Below, in pieces: positions 10,598 through 21,823 of a DNA stretch of 64,000 nt. Positions within the stretch are counted from its first letter, which is position 1. Each line of letters begins with the position of its first letter. The stretch spans positions 1,505,001 through 1,569,000 of the forward strand of contig NC_066598.1 in the NCBI RefSeq assembly GCF_905475345.1, read 5' to 3'. The notes under the pieces were generated by a model. The model saw nothing but the letters and a program-made list of their open reading frames with translations, was not told the origin of the DNA and made no database searches. Source of the stretch: Vespula vulgaris. Lineage: Eukaryota; Arthropoda; Insecta; Hymenoptera; Vespidae. A program made the translations under genes and the position numbers.

Positions 10598-10629
10598 GGG
10601 TGCAGAGGGGTGTAGAGGGGTTGCTTGGG
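10598..10629 (+). other. Canonical G-quadruplex motif
   Basis: Four G runs of at least three (10598-10600, 10607-10610, 10617-10620, 10627-10629) are separated by three 6-nt loops (TGCAGA, TGTAGA, TTGCTT). This fits the G3+N1-7 rule and looks like a degenerate 10-bp tandem repeat. Confidence 0.6.
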
Positions 10630-12124
10630 TGAAAGGACATCGTAATATTCACAGGCCATTTGCGGCACAATGCCGGCACGTTAACGACGACAATGGAAGC
10701 AATAATGAGTGGCTCGGGCCAAGAAACCTCCTACCTGCGTTTCCCTGCATGCCTATGCTTCTCCCCGTCTTGGCGAGTTTTCCTTTTCTTTTCCATTTCC
10801 AGTTTTTATTTTTATTGTCTTCTATACTTTGCGGTCTTTTTTTTTTTTTTTTCTTATTTTTTTGTCTTACTTTTTTTTGTTCATTCCGTTTCTCCTCTTT
10901 TGTCATCTCGTTGATCATAATATAGATACAATGTGGTCCTGCAAAATTTAGAAAATTTCTGATCGTTTTCGAAGAGGTAAAATTTTCTAAAAATTTCTTT
11001 CGTGTTTGTCAACTTGGTATTAGAAGTATACGCAGTTATAGGGATCGATTAGATAGGAGATATTAATTTTTAAATATCATGGCTATGCTTGAAAGAATTT
11101 AGAATGTTACAATAAAGTTTATTCTCTTGTCTCGAAAGTTTATTATATTTAATTGTTTTCCAAGATGACAACTGTTGTTGAAGTAGTATTACGTTCGCAG
11201 GGTAAATAGGAATAATTTTTGTTAGACAATGTAGATATGATTCTCTAAAGAAAATAAATGTTACGAGATCAGAACAGAAGGAGACAGATATATATAGATA
11301 TAGAGAGAGAAAGAGAAAAGAAGTAAAGGAAGTTGATTTCTGTCAGCACGTCACTTTTAAATCTCGCCCGAAGGTAACGCGTATTACCAGCTCGAAAACC
11401 ACCATCCGCCGCTCATTCTCATTCACGTCAACGTTTCCGAGCGTCGTGCTACGTCTCGTTTAGTCAATTGAAGGCGATTACGTGGAAAGAGGTCGGCGAT
11501 AAGTTTTACGTAAGACACTCTTCGCGTTTCAACGTTTCCATTTTGTCCGTCTCTCTCTCTTCCTCATAAACTTTCCTCGATAAAAAATATAAGAGAAAAA
11601 AAATCGTAGTACAATTCAAGTCTCGTATGTTTTGTCGTAAATTTGATATATTTCTTTGAAAACCACTCGAACATTTTCCAGATATATAATTATACAAATT
11701 ACACAAGTACGTCATTCTTTATTCAATAATCATAAACATTATCTTAATTTCAAGAATGAACACAGTTCGATCTTCCTGTTATCAAAAGTTTGTCTTTTTA
11801 TTTGAATAAAAAAAAAAGAAAGAAAGAAAATAGAAAAAAAATCCGGTATTCTTTCCTCTTTAAAAAAAAAAAAAAAAGGAAAAGAAAGATCGCGAGGTAA
11901 ATCTCTTGATACGATGAAACGACGTTCACCAAAAAAAAAAAAAAAAAGAAAGAAAAGGGAACAAAAAAATAAAAAAGATGGAAAAAAGAAAAAGAAAAAA
12001 GATAAAGGAAGGAGGGCACCGATTAAAAGGAGGACATCCCTGAGTGACAGTCGCACGGTCTCGCGCAGTGCCGTGACAAGGGATCGGTCACGCGAGGCAC
12101 CCCTCCTCCCTTTCTCTATAATAT

Positions 12125-12139
12125 CCCTCCCTCCCTCCC
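12125..12139 (-). other. Minus-strand G-quadruplex / plus-strand C-run motif
   Basis: Four CCC runs (12125-27, 12129-31, 12133-35, 12137-39) are separated by single T bases. The minus strand therefore fits a G-quadruplex with three 1-nt loops, the most stable loop class, and the plus strand could form an i-motif. Confidence 0.6.
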
Positions 12140-12325
12140 TCTCTTTCTTTCTATCTCACTCGAAGCGCTGGGTCTCGCGCGGCTGCCCCCAAATTGGTCG
12201 AAATTATTGGCTTCTTTTGTTTTCTCGTCATACGCCGCATGCTCCGTCGTTCCATGTCATTTCTACCTGCTCGTTCCGTGGCTCCCACATACTCACCCCC
12301 ACCATGATCAACCCCCACTCTTACT

Positions 12326-12338
12326 ATATCTATCTATG

Positions 12339-12375
<37 letters not shown>

Positions 12376-12387
12376 GTCTGTCTGTCT
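12326..12387. repeat. (TATC)n-(TGTC)n compound microsatellite
   Basis: About eleven TATC-type units are followed by three TGTC units. Confidence 0.95.
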
Positions 12388-13261
12388 TTTTCTTTTGTCG
12401 GACACGTAATCCAAAGGACTTGGTTTCTTTACTATGGTTTCGATTTCTAGTATATTCAAATCGAAAGAAAATATTTCTTCTTTCTTGTTCTTCTTTTATG
12501 TTTTTCTTTTTCCATATCTCTTTCTTTTTCTACACATTGAATTTTCATTCCTCTTAGAATTTGGAAGGTAAACGTATTTACACATCGATACACACGCGTC
12601 TGAGTCACGCAACCTAGGTCACGTCCTTTTCGTCGAACAGTCTATAAGAATTAGTAAACATTCGTCCGGACAAAGAAAAAGGTTGTGGCTTCAGTTCGTT
12701 TGAAGAATTTGTCTCGTTAACACGTATAATTTTCTCTCTTGTAGTTATCGGATTTTTAATAGAATAGATTAAGTGCTTCTACAAATTCCAGCAATCTCTT
12801 CAACTGCTACTGTCCTTCTCAATCAATAGTGAGTAATACTGTTACATATTTTTATCTTTCCAGATTGAATTGCATTTTATTTCGGATTTTATCCGATAGT
12901 TAATATTCGTCCTTTAACATACATTTATTTTCAGTACGTAACATAGAATATATCCATCTCCATCTCTTTTCTAATCTGCGTCGTGAAAGAATATTTCTCT
13001 TTCTTTCATTTCTTTTTTTTATCATTTAGAGAGCATCTCTAAGCACCGTCTTGAGATTCACATGCGACACCATATATTTTTCTTCCCTTCGCTCCTTCCT
13101 CCCTCGTTCCTTCCCACCGTTCATTTTTTTTCTAAGACACTATTTCTGTCTCTCTCTCTTCCTCTGATCTTTCTTTTCTTTCTATCATTTTACGCGCTTG
13201 TCTCCGTCACCGTCGGCTTATTCGTTACACACGGCCGGTAATAAGACGGAGTGCAATAGAA

Positions 13262-13345
13262 AGAGAGAGGGAGAGGAAGAGAGAGAGAGAGAGAGAGAGA
13301 AAGAAACAGAGAAACAGACAGACAGACAGAAGAGAGAGACAGACA
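13262..13345. repeat. (GA)n/(GACA)n compound repeat
   Basis: A pure-purine GA tract passes into GACA and GAGACA units. Confidence 0.92.
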
Positions 13346-14007
13346 CACACAATACGGATGAAACGTAGACGAGTAAAACACGCACGAGGTGAAGCGAAGG
13401 GAAGCTAATGGTCGCTCGAGCCCTTTGAATTTTATTCTGCCACGTTATTCCTCGTTTCCGTTTCTTCCCAGTAATATTTTTGCTTGCTTTATTTTCTTGA
13501 TTTCCATCGATCTTTTCTATAAACGTTATATCGATCAATCAGTTCATCTTTTCGTTAAAAATTTAGTTTAATGATTAATCGGGTAAATTCTATGGAAGAG
13601 ACGTTAATTTCGATGGGACTTGCTTTTTAGAATTAGTGCGAAATACTTTGATCTTATTGATAGGATAATCAACAACGATTTTATTTATTCTTTTCTCGTG
13701 AATAATTATTTCATTGTTACGACGAGAATTTTGTATATTTTGAATTTGATTTTTGTTATCATTTTGTAGCACGTAGATATGTGACACGATAAATAGAAAA
13801 GGAACGATAGCCTTTTCAAATGTTTAGAAATTTTCGGAAAATTTTCGAACGTTTCCAATGATCGTTGGGTCCTCTCGCAAATAGTTACTATTACGGAACA
13901 CAACGTAGAACTTCATTAACATTCGTCGAGGCGTGCCGACGTTTGCAAAGCGATCGAAATTTCAGCGGAGCCACGAACTCGTCGACTTGTTCTCGCTACG
14001 ATAATCC

Positions 14008-14034
14008 TAATGGCGCTCGCTCGATCCGCCATTA
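14008..14034. promoter_or_regulatory. Inverted repeat TAATGGCG/CGCCATTA
   Basis: Perfect 8-bp arms (14008-14015, 14027-14034) surround CTCGCTCGATC. The sequence CGATAAT upstream (13999-14005) also pairs with ATTATCG at 14031-14037. Each arm carries the GCCAT core of Pleiohomeotic/YY1-type sites. The GCCAT reading is inference; the inverted repeat is directly visible. Confidence 0.3.
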
Positions 14035-14615
14035 TCGACATTTGTTCGTCCATTGGATCTAGCGATACGAGAGAAACTCCTCTGGCTTTATTCACATTTG
14101 TACAATTTTACATTGGAATTTTTTATTAATCCACGAAAAAGCTTGTAAAAAAACGTGTCTCCTTCGATTCGTCGAAAGTAATTTTAGAAAACGTAAACTT
14201 CATAAAAACGAAGAAAATTTAAATATACAAAATTTATGCGAAGTACGATCTTAATACAAACACACACAAAAAAAGACTAAGAAGAAGAAGAAGAAGAAGA
14301 AGATGAAAAATACAAACAGTAAATTACAAAACCGTGTCAGAGGAGAAACAAGAAAAAAAAAAGAAGGACCGATTTTGTTATAGAAAAATTGTAAGTGCGT
14401 TAAGGAAACGTGTTTTGAAACATAGAAAGAGAGAAAGATATAGATACAAAGAGAGAGAGAGAAAGAAAGAAAGAGATAGAGAATACATGGCGTTATTTGC
14501 TGTACGTTGACATACGTCGACGCCGATGGATAATAAATAACGGGCATTCGCGAGAGCGGGTGGTACCCGCAACTCGGTAAAGCAATGTGCGAGTGAACGA
14601 GCAAACGTGCAACTG

Positions 14616-14670
14616 AGAGAAAGAGAGAAAGAGAGAAAGAGAGAGAAAGAGAGAGAAAGAGAGAGATAGA
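14616..14670. repeat. (GA)n/(GAAA)n repeat
   Basis: Purine tract with GAAA and GATA interruptions. A similar GA/GAAA stretch lies upstream at 14430-14482. Confidence 0.9.
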
Positions 14671-14864
14671 GTGAGTGCGGCCGATACGCGCCGAGCGTGC
14701 TTCCGCGTTCGTGCGGATCGATTTAATTTGTCGATGGTCAAACGGTTTCCTCGACATCGTCGTTTTGTCGTCGTGGACGATGAACTACCGTGGACAACGT
14801 CGACCGACCTCGCGCGAATCTGTTTGCAACGTTACTTTTACTTCCATCCTAAATCCCTCCTCTC

Positions 14865-14866
14865 TT

Positions 14867-14897
<31 letters not shown>

Positions 14898-14945
14898 CTC
14901 TCTCTTTCTATTTCTCTATTTCTCTGTCTTTCTTTCGCTTTCTAT
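14865..14945. repeat. (TC)n/(TTTC)n repeat
   Basis: Pyrimidine tract of mixed TC and TTTC units. It is in opposite orientation to the 14616-14670 purine tract. Confidence 0.9.
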
Positions 14946-15060
14946 CGCTATCTCTATCAGAATCGAATTTCTCTTTCTAGTGTTTTTTTTTTTTAAATCA
15001 TCGTGATATACATCTGATGATAACGTTGATCTGACACGTTCGGCATTTCGAAGAAAAAAA

Positions 15061-15176
15061 AAACAAAAGGGAAATAAAGAAATTTTAATCGATAAATTAA
15101 GAATATATGGAGTATACTTAGCTAACGATTGAATATGTCGTACGGATAGCTACTTCGTTGATTCCAACGAACGTAT
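15061..15176 (+). repeat. Dispersed direct repeat, copy 1
   Basis: This block shares its order of words with 16245-16372: AAACAAAAG, GAAATAAAGAAATT, TTAATCGATAAAT, ACTTAGCTAAC, ATTGAATATGT, TACCTCGTTGATT-like and CAACGAA. I judge identity around 80% by eye. The copies are about 1.2 kb apart in the same orientation. Confidence 0.8.
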
Positions 15177-16244
15177 AGTTTGTCTAGTTTGTTTAAAGAA
15201 ATTCTATGTATCGTTTTTCGAAAGCTAGTTTTAGATAGAACTCTAGATAGGAATCTTGCCACTTAGAATTCATTCAACACGTCAGATTTTTAGGTGGACT
15301 TAGAGATTTATTCGTTCGGGTATTATTGTTTAAAACTTTGCGGATTTGTTCTTGTTTTTTAAGTATCGTATAAAAATTATGATAGAATAATAATGGTAAT
15401 CTTCGAACGAGATTAAGATTTTCAATATGATTCTTATTGTTTATTTTTTTTTTTATAAATATCGTCGATGTAAAGTAGAAATATCTTTTCATCGTTTAAT
15501 AGACGATAACGTAACGTAGTCTCACTATGATGTAATTTTTCGCATAGATACACGCATGTAATACGTTATTACTCGTGTTCTCACGATTTTTATTAGTTTA
15601 GTCGATCGTCAGAACATCGCATTTTATTAACGCGATACTAAAAAGAGAAAAAATAAAAACGACCGACGAGTGCGTTATCCATCCATTCAACCCCCTTTTT
15701 TTACCTTGGTTAATATCGTTATCTACGTTGGTATGTATGTACATACGATAGAGAACGAACAAATTCCTTTTTTCTCTCTATCTTTCTCTCTCTTTCTCTC
15801 TTAAAAAAACGTCGAGATCTCGTCGAAAGTGTAAAGAATGGAAACGAGATCGATGGATTTTCATTAATTTTATTAGCTACCCAACAAACCCATCTTCTCT
15901 TCCCGGATATATGTAAACGTGATGGACCCTTTGATGTATGAATAAAAATCGTTCGTTTGGCAATTATCGTTATTGTTCAATTTTCAAATCGTTGTTTTAT
16001 TAATTTTGTTCTTTCTTTATTATTTTATCATCTTTTTCCCCTTGTAAACCGATTCGTAGCTTTTATCTTTTAATTACGAATGTGTTAAACATTTAAACCG
16101 AGAGAAGGTAATCGTTTCGCTAATGGCATATTCTTTATACATAGAAAAGAGTGATTGTTAATTAATAAAAAATATCTCTGTGCTCGATGTGATATCAAAC
16201 GTGATATATTGTAAATAAAATCATGATTAAGGAAAAGAAAAAGA

Positions 16245-16372
16245 AAACAAAAGTGAAATAAAGAAATTGTTTAATCGATAAATGAAAAATATATCGAGTA
16301 CACTTAGCTAACCATTGAATATGTAGAAATGATCGTATGATACCTACCTCGTTGATTGCAACGAATAGTATA
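16245..16372 (+). repeat. Dispersed direct repeat, copy 2
   Basis: This is the second copy of the 15061-15176 block. It is slightly longer because of a small insertion after ATTGAATATGT, and it abuts the tandem duplication that starts at 16402. Confidence 0.8.
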
Positions 16373-16401
16373 TCTATTAATTAATTAACGTATATCTACT
16401 A

Positions 16402-16552
16402 TTAATTAACGAATACTATCCGTCGCTATAAAAACTATCTAACGCGTGTAATAATAACAAAACAAAACAAAACAGAAAAAGAATAGCTATAGATTTATAG
16501 AAAAATAAAAATAAATCGATAGACGGTATATCTTTTCAAACGAAGCAATCGA
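16402..16552 (+). repeat. Tandem duplication, copy A
   Basis: The landmarks TTAATTAACGAATACTATCC, GTCGC, ATCTAACGCG, AATAATA and CAAACGAA-CAATCGA recur in the same order from 16561. The AAAAC and AAAAT linkers between them vary. Confidence 0.88.
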
Positions 16553-16560
16553 TACATCTC

Positions 16561-16703
16561 TTAATTAACGAATACTATCCGTCGCAATTAAAAATATCTA
16601 ACGCGCGTGATAATAATAGAAAAAAAAAGAAATTATTTTACATTTATAAAAAAGAAAAAAACTAAATCGATAAATGGTATATTTTTTCAAACGAACCAAT
16701 CGA
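16561..16703 (+). repeat. Tandem duplication, copy B
   Basis: This is the second copy of 16402-16552, offset by about 150-160 bp. TTAATTAACGAATACTATCC and GTCGC are exact, and the rest is diverged in A-rich runs. Confidence 0.88.
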
Positions 16704-17294
16704 ACGAACTAAACGACTATCGCCGAAGGAATTCAAAGGAAGGATTCGAGTCCTCCTCAGGAAAGATTTCGAGCGTGCAAGAGTTCGAGAGGAGTCGAAA
16801 GGGTTAACATAGTCGGATACGTGGGTGGCCACTATGATTTCTTCGGGGCTATCTGCTGATCTCAATAGCCGAGTAATTCCATGGTATTCCCCCTCTCTCT
16901 CTCTCTCTCTCTCTTTCTCTCTTTTTTACTCTCTCTCTCTCTTTCTCTCCGTTGAAAGAGCCGAAAGCTTTGGTACCCCTTCCAGTTCCTCTTTTCGTGT
17001 CTCGATCGGGCCGAGCGAGGCGCATTCTGACACCTACGACTGGCCATGAGACGCGCCACAGCAAAAAGTCCTCAAAGAAGAAGCCGTGCCCGGTTTCAGA
17101 GCTCGATGGTTAGGCCTCCCGTCGGCCTGGAGCCAACCAGAAACCAGAAGAACTACTCTGGTACACTCTCGTAGCCACACCTCTGCAACCAGCACTGTGT
17201 GTCTCTCTCTCTCTCTCTCTTTCTCTCGTTCTATCCCCTCTTCTATATACTCTTCATTCTATCCTTCTCTCTCTAACTTTCTTTGAGTAGTATT

Positions 17295-17383
17295 CACTCA
17301 CTCACTCACTTACTCATTCACTCACTCACTCACTCACTCACTTATTCACTCACTCACTCACTCACTCACTCACTCACTCACTC
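17295..17383. repeat. (CACT)22 tetranucleotide array
   Basis: Roughly 22 CACT/ACTC units with a few T-for-C changes. It gives a Ser-Leu-Thr-His frame on the plus strand, a repeat translation. Confidence 0.95.
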
Positions 17384-17444
17384 TGTAGTCTCTCAACACC
17401 ATTCGTTTCTTTTCTCATGCTCGGTACCTCGTCCCCTTCTTTTT

Positions 17445-17521
17445 CTCTCTCTCTTTCTCTTTTTCTCTTTTTCTCTTTGTCTCTCTCTCTCTCTCTCTCT
17501 TTCTGTTTCTCTTTCAGTACC

Positions 17522-17560
<39 letters not shown>
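17445..17560. repeat. (TC)n compound tract
   Basis: Long pyrimidine tract of TC and TTTC units, broken once by a TTTCAG that mimics a splice acceptor followed only by more repeat. Confidence 0.92.
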
Positions 17561-17561
<1 letters not shown>

Positions 17562-17711
17562 GAGATTTTTTGGTACCCCACGTCGCCAAATGAGAGCTGC
17601 AGCCCTCTGGAGGCTACGCAGGAAACTCGTCAACTTGCTTTGAAGCTACACCGCAGACTTCCCCTTTTCTTCTTCGTTCATCAGAGAGAAAGAGAGAGAG
17701 AGAGAGAGAGA

Positions 17712-17732
17712 GGGAGGAGGGAAGGGGGTGGG
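17712..17732 (+). other. Canonical G-quadruplex motif
   Basis: G runs at 17712-14, 17719-21, 17724-28 and 17730-32 have loops of 4, 2 and 1 nt. The motif directly follows a (GA)n tract. Confidence 0.6.
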
Positions 17733-18197
17733 ATTAGAGATGGCTTTTTCAGACGATCGAAATGCGATAAATGTGGGATTATTCATGATACCTTTAGATC
17801 TTTCTGATTCGTTCAGGTTCAAACATTTGTTAAGATTTTACAATTGAGTTTTATAGAAATAGAATGTAACGAAAGATTGTTGCTGTTTGGATAAATGAAA
17901 TAATGAAGTTTGTGAATGAGTTCTCTCTCTCTCTTTCTCTCTCTCTTTTTATTCGATACGAGTTATCAGAATTTTGTACATTTTCTTTCGTTTTTGTAAT
18001 AAAACTGAAGTGATTTTCAGTATTAGAAAGTCAAGACAGTTATTAGAGAAGATTAGATTCCATGGAAAGATTTATTTCTTAAACTTTCAGGGAAACTTTG
18101 ATAAAATAGAGATTGTTTATATTTCATTTTAATACTTAAAAATTAATAAAAAATATGAAGAAAAAATAGGTATTATCATGAGCTGTGAGTTAGGTCA

Positions 18198-18207
18198 ATC
18201 AGCTGAT
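18198..18207. promoter_or_regulatory. ATCAGCTGAT palindrome inside TCAATC/GATTGA arms
   Basis: TCAATC (18195-18200) and GATTGA (18208-18213) are inverted, and the CAGCTG E-box lies between them. It shares the 10-mer AATCAGCTGA with 9751 and 36564. Confidence 0.25.
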
Positions 18208-18292
18208 GATTGAATATACTTGATACGATTGTTTGTGATTACATTTTTTTTTTTTTTAATAGATCATTAGTATTAGTTTTTCTTTTTCTATG

Positions 18293-18297
<5 letters not shown>

Positions 18298-18329
<32 letters not shown>
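18298..18329. repeat. (AT)16 microsatellite
   Basis: A pure self-complementary dinucleotide tract. Confidence 0.95.
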
Positions 18330-18334
<5 letters not shown>

Positions 18335-19264
18335 TATTTGAATTGGAAGAATGTGAAAGATCGGTACCTTCTTCTTCCTTCGACTTACCGTCGGCAATCT
18401 CGAGTCTGCGTTGGCTCTTTGAAATATCCTTGAAGACAAATTACAAAAACATTTCTTTATATAAAAAATGTAGAATCTATCTTTAACTTATCTACGATTT
18501 TTATCTCGATTATAGTTTTCATATCAAGTACAACTATCGATCGGATATTTGTGTCAGCGATCATGAAATTGATTCAAGTTAGATTTGAGAGAAAGTTAAA
18601 GCAAATGAACGTGAACTTGTAAAAATTCAATGCTCTCTTGAGTAATATGATTTTTCTTTTGAAAAAAAAAAAAAATTAATCAATTCATAGAGCATATAAA
18701 AATTAATCATATATATTATACTTGATCGCTATTAACATTTGATATAATCTAAAATGAATGAAACGATGAAAGAAGAAGAAGAAGAGACTTTTTAGGATCT
18801 CTGAAACCTGAGTATTCTAAAGATAAGATTTGAATTCAATTTTAATGCAAATCACAAAACAATTTTACGATCTTTGGTATAAAAGCTTCATCTTTTGTTA
18901 ACTCTTAGATACAGGGAACTTTAGTAGACGACTCCTCAACGTTTTCAAATCAAAGCGGTATTATTGTATACAGGTGGTCGTAGTCGTCGCGTCGTAGAGC
19001 CAGGGTAGTATTCTAATTAGCAAACGTTCCAATTATCCACTTCGTGTTTCTCACTGATAATTACGACTCGTGTCTCGCACACGAGAAACTCGGCACGAAA
19101 TTTCCATTCGTGATTGCGCAACGAGACCGTGGAATCTCGCGAATTCACGACTATGCACGAATGACTAACTATTATATACGATGTTTCAAACAACACGATG
19201 AGAACACCCATATACCTATATACCATATATATATATGCACACATATTCACAAGTATATTGAACA

Positions 19265-19424
19265 CATACATATTAATATACGCGCGTAGATTATAAATGT
19301 ATATATATACATGCATGTATTCATACGCATTAATATAAGTGTAAATTGTACATTCATGTATATAGATTCATTCATACATATTAATATACGTGTAGATTGT
19401 ATATATGCATATGCATAGATATTA
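19265..19424 (+). repeat. ~55-bp minisatellite, three copies
   Basis: Units starting at 19265, 19322 and 19373 begin CATACATATTAATATACG or CATACGCATTAATATAAG. They continue GTAGATTGTA-like and a TATATGCAT/TATATACATG-type tail. The period is 51-57 bp, so the array is degenerate. Confidence 0.78.
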
Positions 19425-19432
19425 TAAACATG

Positions 19433-19433
19433 T

Positions 19434-19464
<31 letters not shown>
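19433..19464. repeat. (AC)n-(AT)n compound microsatellite
   Basis: (AC)n to 19455 passes into a short AT run. Confidence 0.92.
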
Positions 19465-19465
<1 letters not shown>

Positions 19466-20602
19466 GTAGGGACTTAGATCGCAATATAATCCCGTGAAAA
19501 TAATTTATACGTCACGTCGACGCGATATACGACGTTGATACTGTTTTGCAGTCGCGTTGCTTCGGTTACTTTAGACTTGGGAACGCGATTACGTGCGCGT
19601 GAAAACGACCATTATGACGCCCTCTCCCCCCGTTTCACCCCTCTCTCTTTCTCTTTTTCCTTTCCTTCATCAGACCTTTTCCTCGTAGTAGAAAAATATC
19701 GATCCGCACGAATTAACGTCTTGCACGATCGTTCCACGCTAGTAATCGGTCGTTATCGGTAACTCGTGAGCTACTACTACCACCGAGCTAGCTCATGCTT
19801 TCGACGGAATGCCGGAGTTTTGTCCTTTTTCTCTTTCTCTTTTTCACTATCTCAGTCAGTCAGTCATTCCTTCCGTTGGGAATCGCATTAGTAACGAGGA
19901 AACTCGTTAGAAACTTACCAACATCGATAAATGAGCTACTCGAATATGGCAAACCGATCCACTCTCTGAAATGGAAACGTTGAAGCAAAATTGATGATGT
20001 TCTTTGGATTAGTAATAAGTATTCACAGAGTTTTTCTTTCTTTTTTCTTTTTTTTTTTTGTTTCATCCCGTTCGTTCTCACAGTCATCTTTTTATTTTAA
20101 TATAATTCTAGAAATACGATATCATTGTACAATCGTAAACGACGATCGAAGGGCCGTTGAATCTAAATTTGCAATTTGTCTGAATCATAGCAAACATGAA
20201 CATTGACTATTTAACAAACGAGAAAACTTTCACAACACTCACTAAAATATTATTCAAGGAGTTAATATCCATCTTTATCGATTCTTCGTCCGATCCATGC
20301 GAGATTAGAGATATCATGTATTTAATTCTCCGTCGATAAAAAAATAGAAAGTGTAAAATCACGAGTAAAACATCATCGTGGTGTAGCTCGTATAAACGAG
20401 CTTCTAATTAGAAAGACTTTTTAATCCGCTATTGTTCGTCGATGGAGGCAACGAACGCGTTCCTCCGTTTTTCTTCATCGGAAGGATTCATCCGGCTTGG
20501 CTTTCATCCCTCTACCCTAAACGTCACGGCACAGAAATAAACGGCAAAGACACGCAGTCGTTCGGGGGGTGACGACGAGCTACCGAGATAGAACGAGTGA
20601 AA

Positions 20603-20603
20603 C

Positions 20604-20640
<37 letters not shown>
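20603..20640. repeat. (GA)n microsatellite
   Basis: A purine dinucleotide tract with one GAAA interruption. Confidence 0.92.
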
Positions 20641-20642
<2 letters not shown>

Positions 20643-20868
20643 TTAATTAGCTCTTGCGTTACCGAAAAAAAGAGTTCAAAGGAAGTGGCGTGGACTACCG
20701 AGGCCTGATTTCCAAGCCACCGAAAGAGAGGGTGTGTGTCTCTCTTTCTCTCTCTATTTTTCTCTCTATCTATCTTTCTCTCTTTTTCTCACTCTTTTTC
20801 TCTTCCTCTTTTTCTCTCTTTATCTGTCGGTCCCTCTCGACTTTCTCTACTTTTTATTTTTTCAACAG

Positions 20869-21012
20869 GAACTCGGTGAAAGGGCGTCCAATACGATGCC
20901 AGTTAAAAATGGCGAGAACACATCGGTCTACGTCAAGCTAGGAAATTTACTTTTCAGTTGGTTACGTTTAGATAACCAGAACGCGTTGATTTTATCTGCA
21001 AAAAAGGAGAAT

Positions 21013-21050
<38 letters not shown>

Positions 21051-21060
21051 TAGAAAGTAA
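20869..21060 (+). other. Exon-like open stretch after a strong splice acceptor (unproven)
   Basis: A long T/C tract ends in TTTTTTCAACAG at 20868, a good 3' splice-site shape. The sequence after it is non-repetitive for ~130 bp and open. An ATG at 20896 begins a 54-residue frame (MPVKNGENTSVYVKLGNLLF...) that degenerates into an ERER repeat translation before its stop. No family is recognised and I see no good donor. It could be a terminal or 5'-untranslated exon, or chance. Confidence 0.15.
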
Positions 21061-21339
21061 ACTTTGAAAATCGTGTAGATTTATATGAAGATCATTTCAA
21101 ATGATTCAGGATATTTTTTAGTTTCGTTCATTGATCAAAAACAAATTATTCGTAAAAGAAACGTTTTAAATAATATTTTGAGACAGATAAATCGTAACAT
21201 AACGATGTAATATAATAATAATGACGATGATGATGGTATAAAAGGTAATAAAAAATATGAAAGAAGGAAAATCGGAATCAAAGGCACAAAGATTTCTTCC
21301 TCTCGCTAAAAGAAAAAAGAATTGTAAAAAGAAAGACAA

Positions 21340-21373
21340 AGAGAGAAGAAGAAGAAGAAGAAGAAGAAGAAGA
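21340..21373. repeat. (GAA)n microsatellite
   Basis: About ten GAA units. Confidence 0.93.
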
Positions 21374-21531
21374 ACGATGCACGATAAGTTTCGGCGTGCG
21401 ATCGTAAGGGCGGGTATCGAAAGGGCAAACAAATTGAAATCCCTATCGGAGGATCGGATCCACTTTGTCTCCAAATAAGCCGGAGTCTTTTGCCAAGCCC
21501 TTTTTCGTTGACTTATAAAGCTCACGATTCT

Positions 21532-21564
<33 letters not shown>

Positions 21565-21772
21565 ATTTTCATCGTGAACGTTTCAACACACACACAAACA
21601 GACAAATTCTACGATCTGCAAGCTTTCTCTGTGAGAAGGAGAGAGAGAGATAAATAGACCGTAGCTTTACATACAAGAGAAAGAAAGAGACTTATATACC
21701 GAAAGACAACGTGCAAGCTTTCTGCAGGAAAAAGAGAAAGATAGATAGATGGTGGTTTTGCATGAAAGAGAA

Positions 21773-21823
21773 AGAGAGAGAGGGAGAGAGAGAGAGAGAG
21801 AGGGAGAAAGAGAGGGAGAGAGG
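21773..21823. repeat. (GA)n/(GGGA) repeat
   Basis: GA tract with several GGGA interruptions. Confidence 0.9.

Larger units (their letters stand above)
9501..13600. other. Gene-free AT-rich spacer, segment 3
   Basis: 9500-10300 is comparatively non-repetitive AT-rich DNA, including the palindrome AATCAGCTGATT (9751-9762). Then come (AC)n at 10334-10352, a G-quadruplex motif at 10598-10629, poly-T at 10830-10880, poly-A at 11860-11950, a C-run motif at 12125-12139, (TATC)n at 12326-12387 and a GA/GACA repeat at 13262-13345. Frames at 10629-10951 and 11739-12557 are poly-F or poly-K translations. Confidence 0.6.
13601..17800. other. Gene-free spacer with local duplications, segment 4
   Basis: 13860-14060 is a non-repetitive patch with an inverted repeat at 14008-14034. 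GA repeats fill 14449-14670 and TC repeats 14865-14945. A repeated block occurs at 15061-15176 and 16245-16372, and a tandem duplication at 16402-16703. 16890-17730 is dominated by (TC)n, (CACT)22 and (GA)n. No frame resembles a known protein. Confidence 0.6.

Noticed and set aside
17500..17520. Excellent splice-acceptor shape TTTCTCTTTCAG
   Set aside because: What follows is only more TC repeat. The acceptor is a by-product of the pyrimidine tract.
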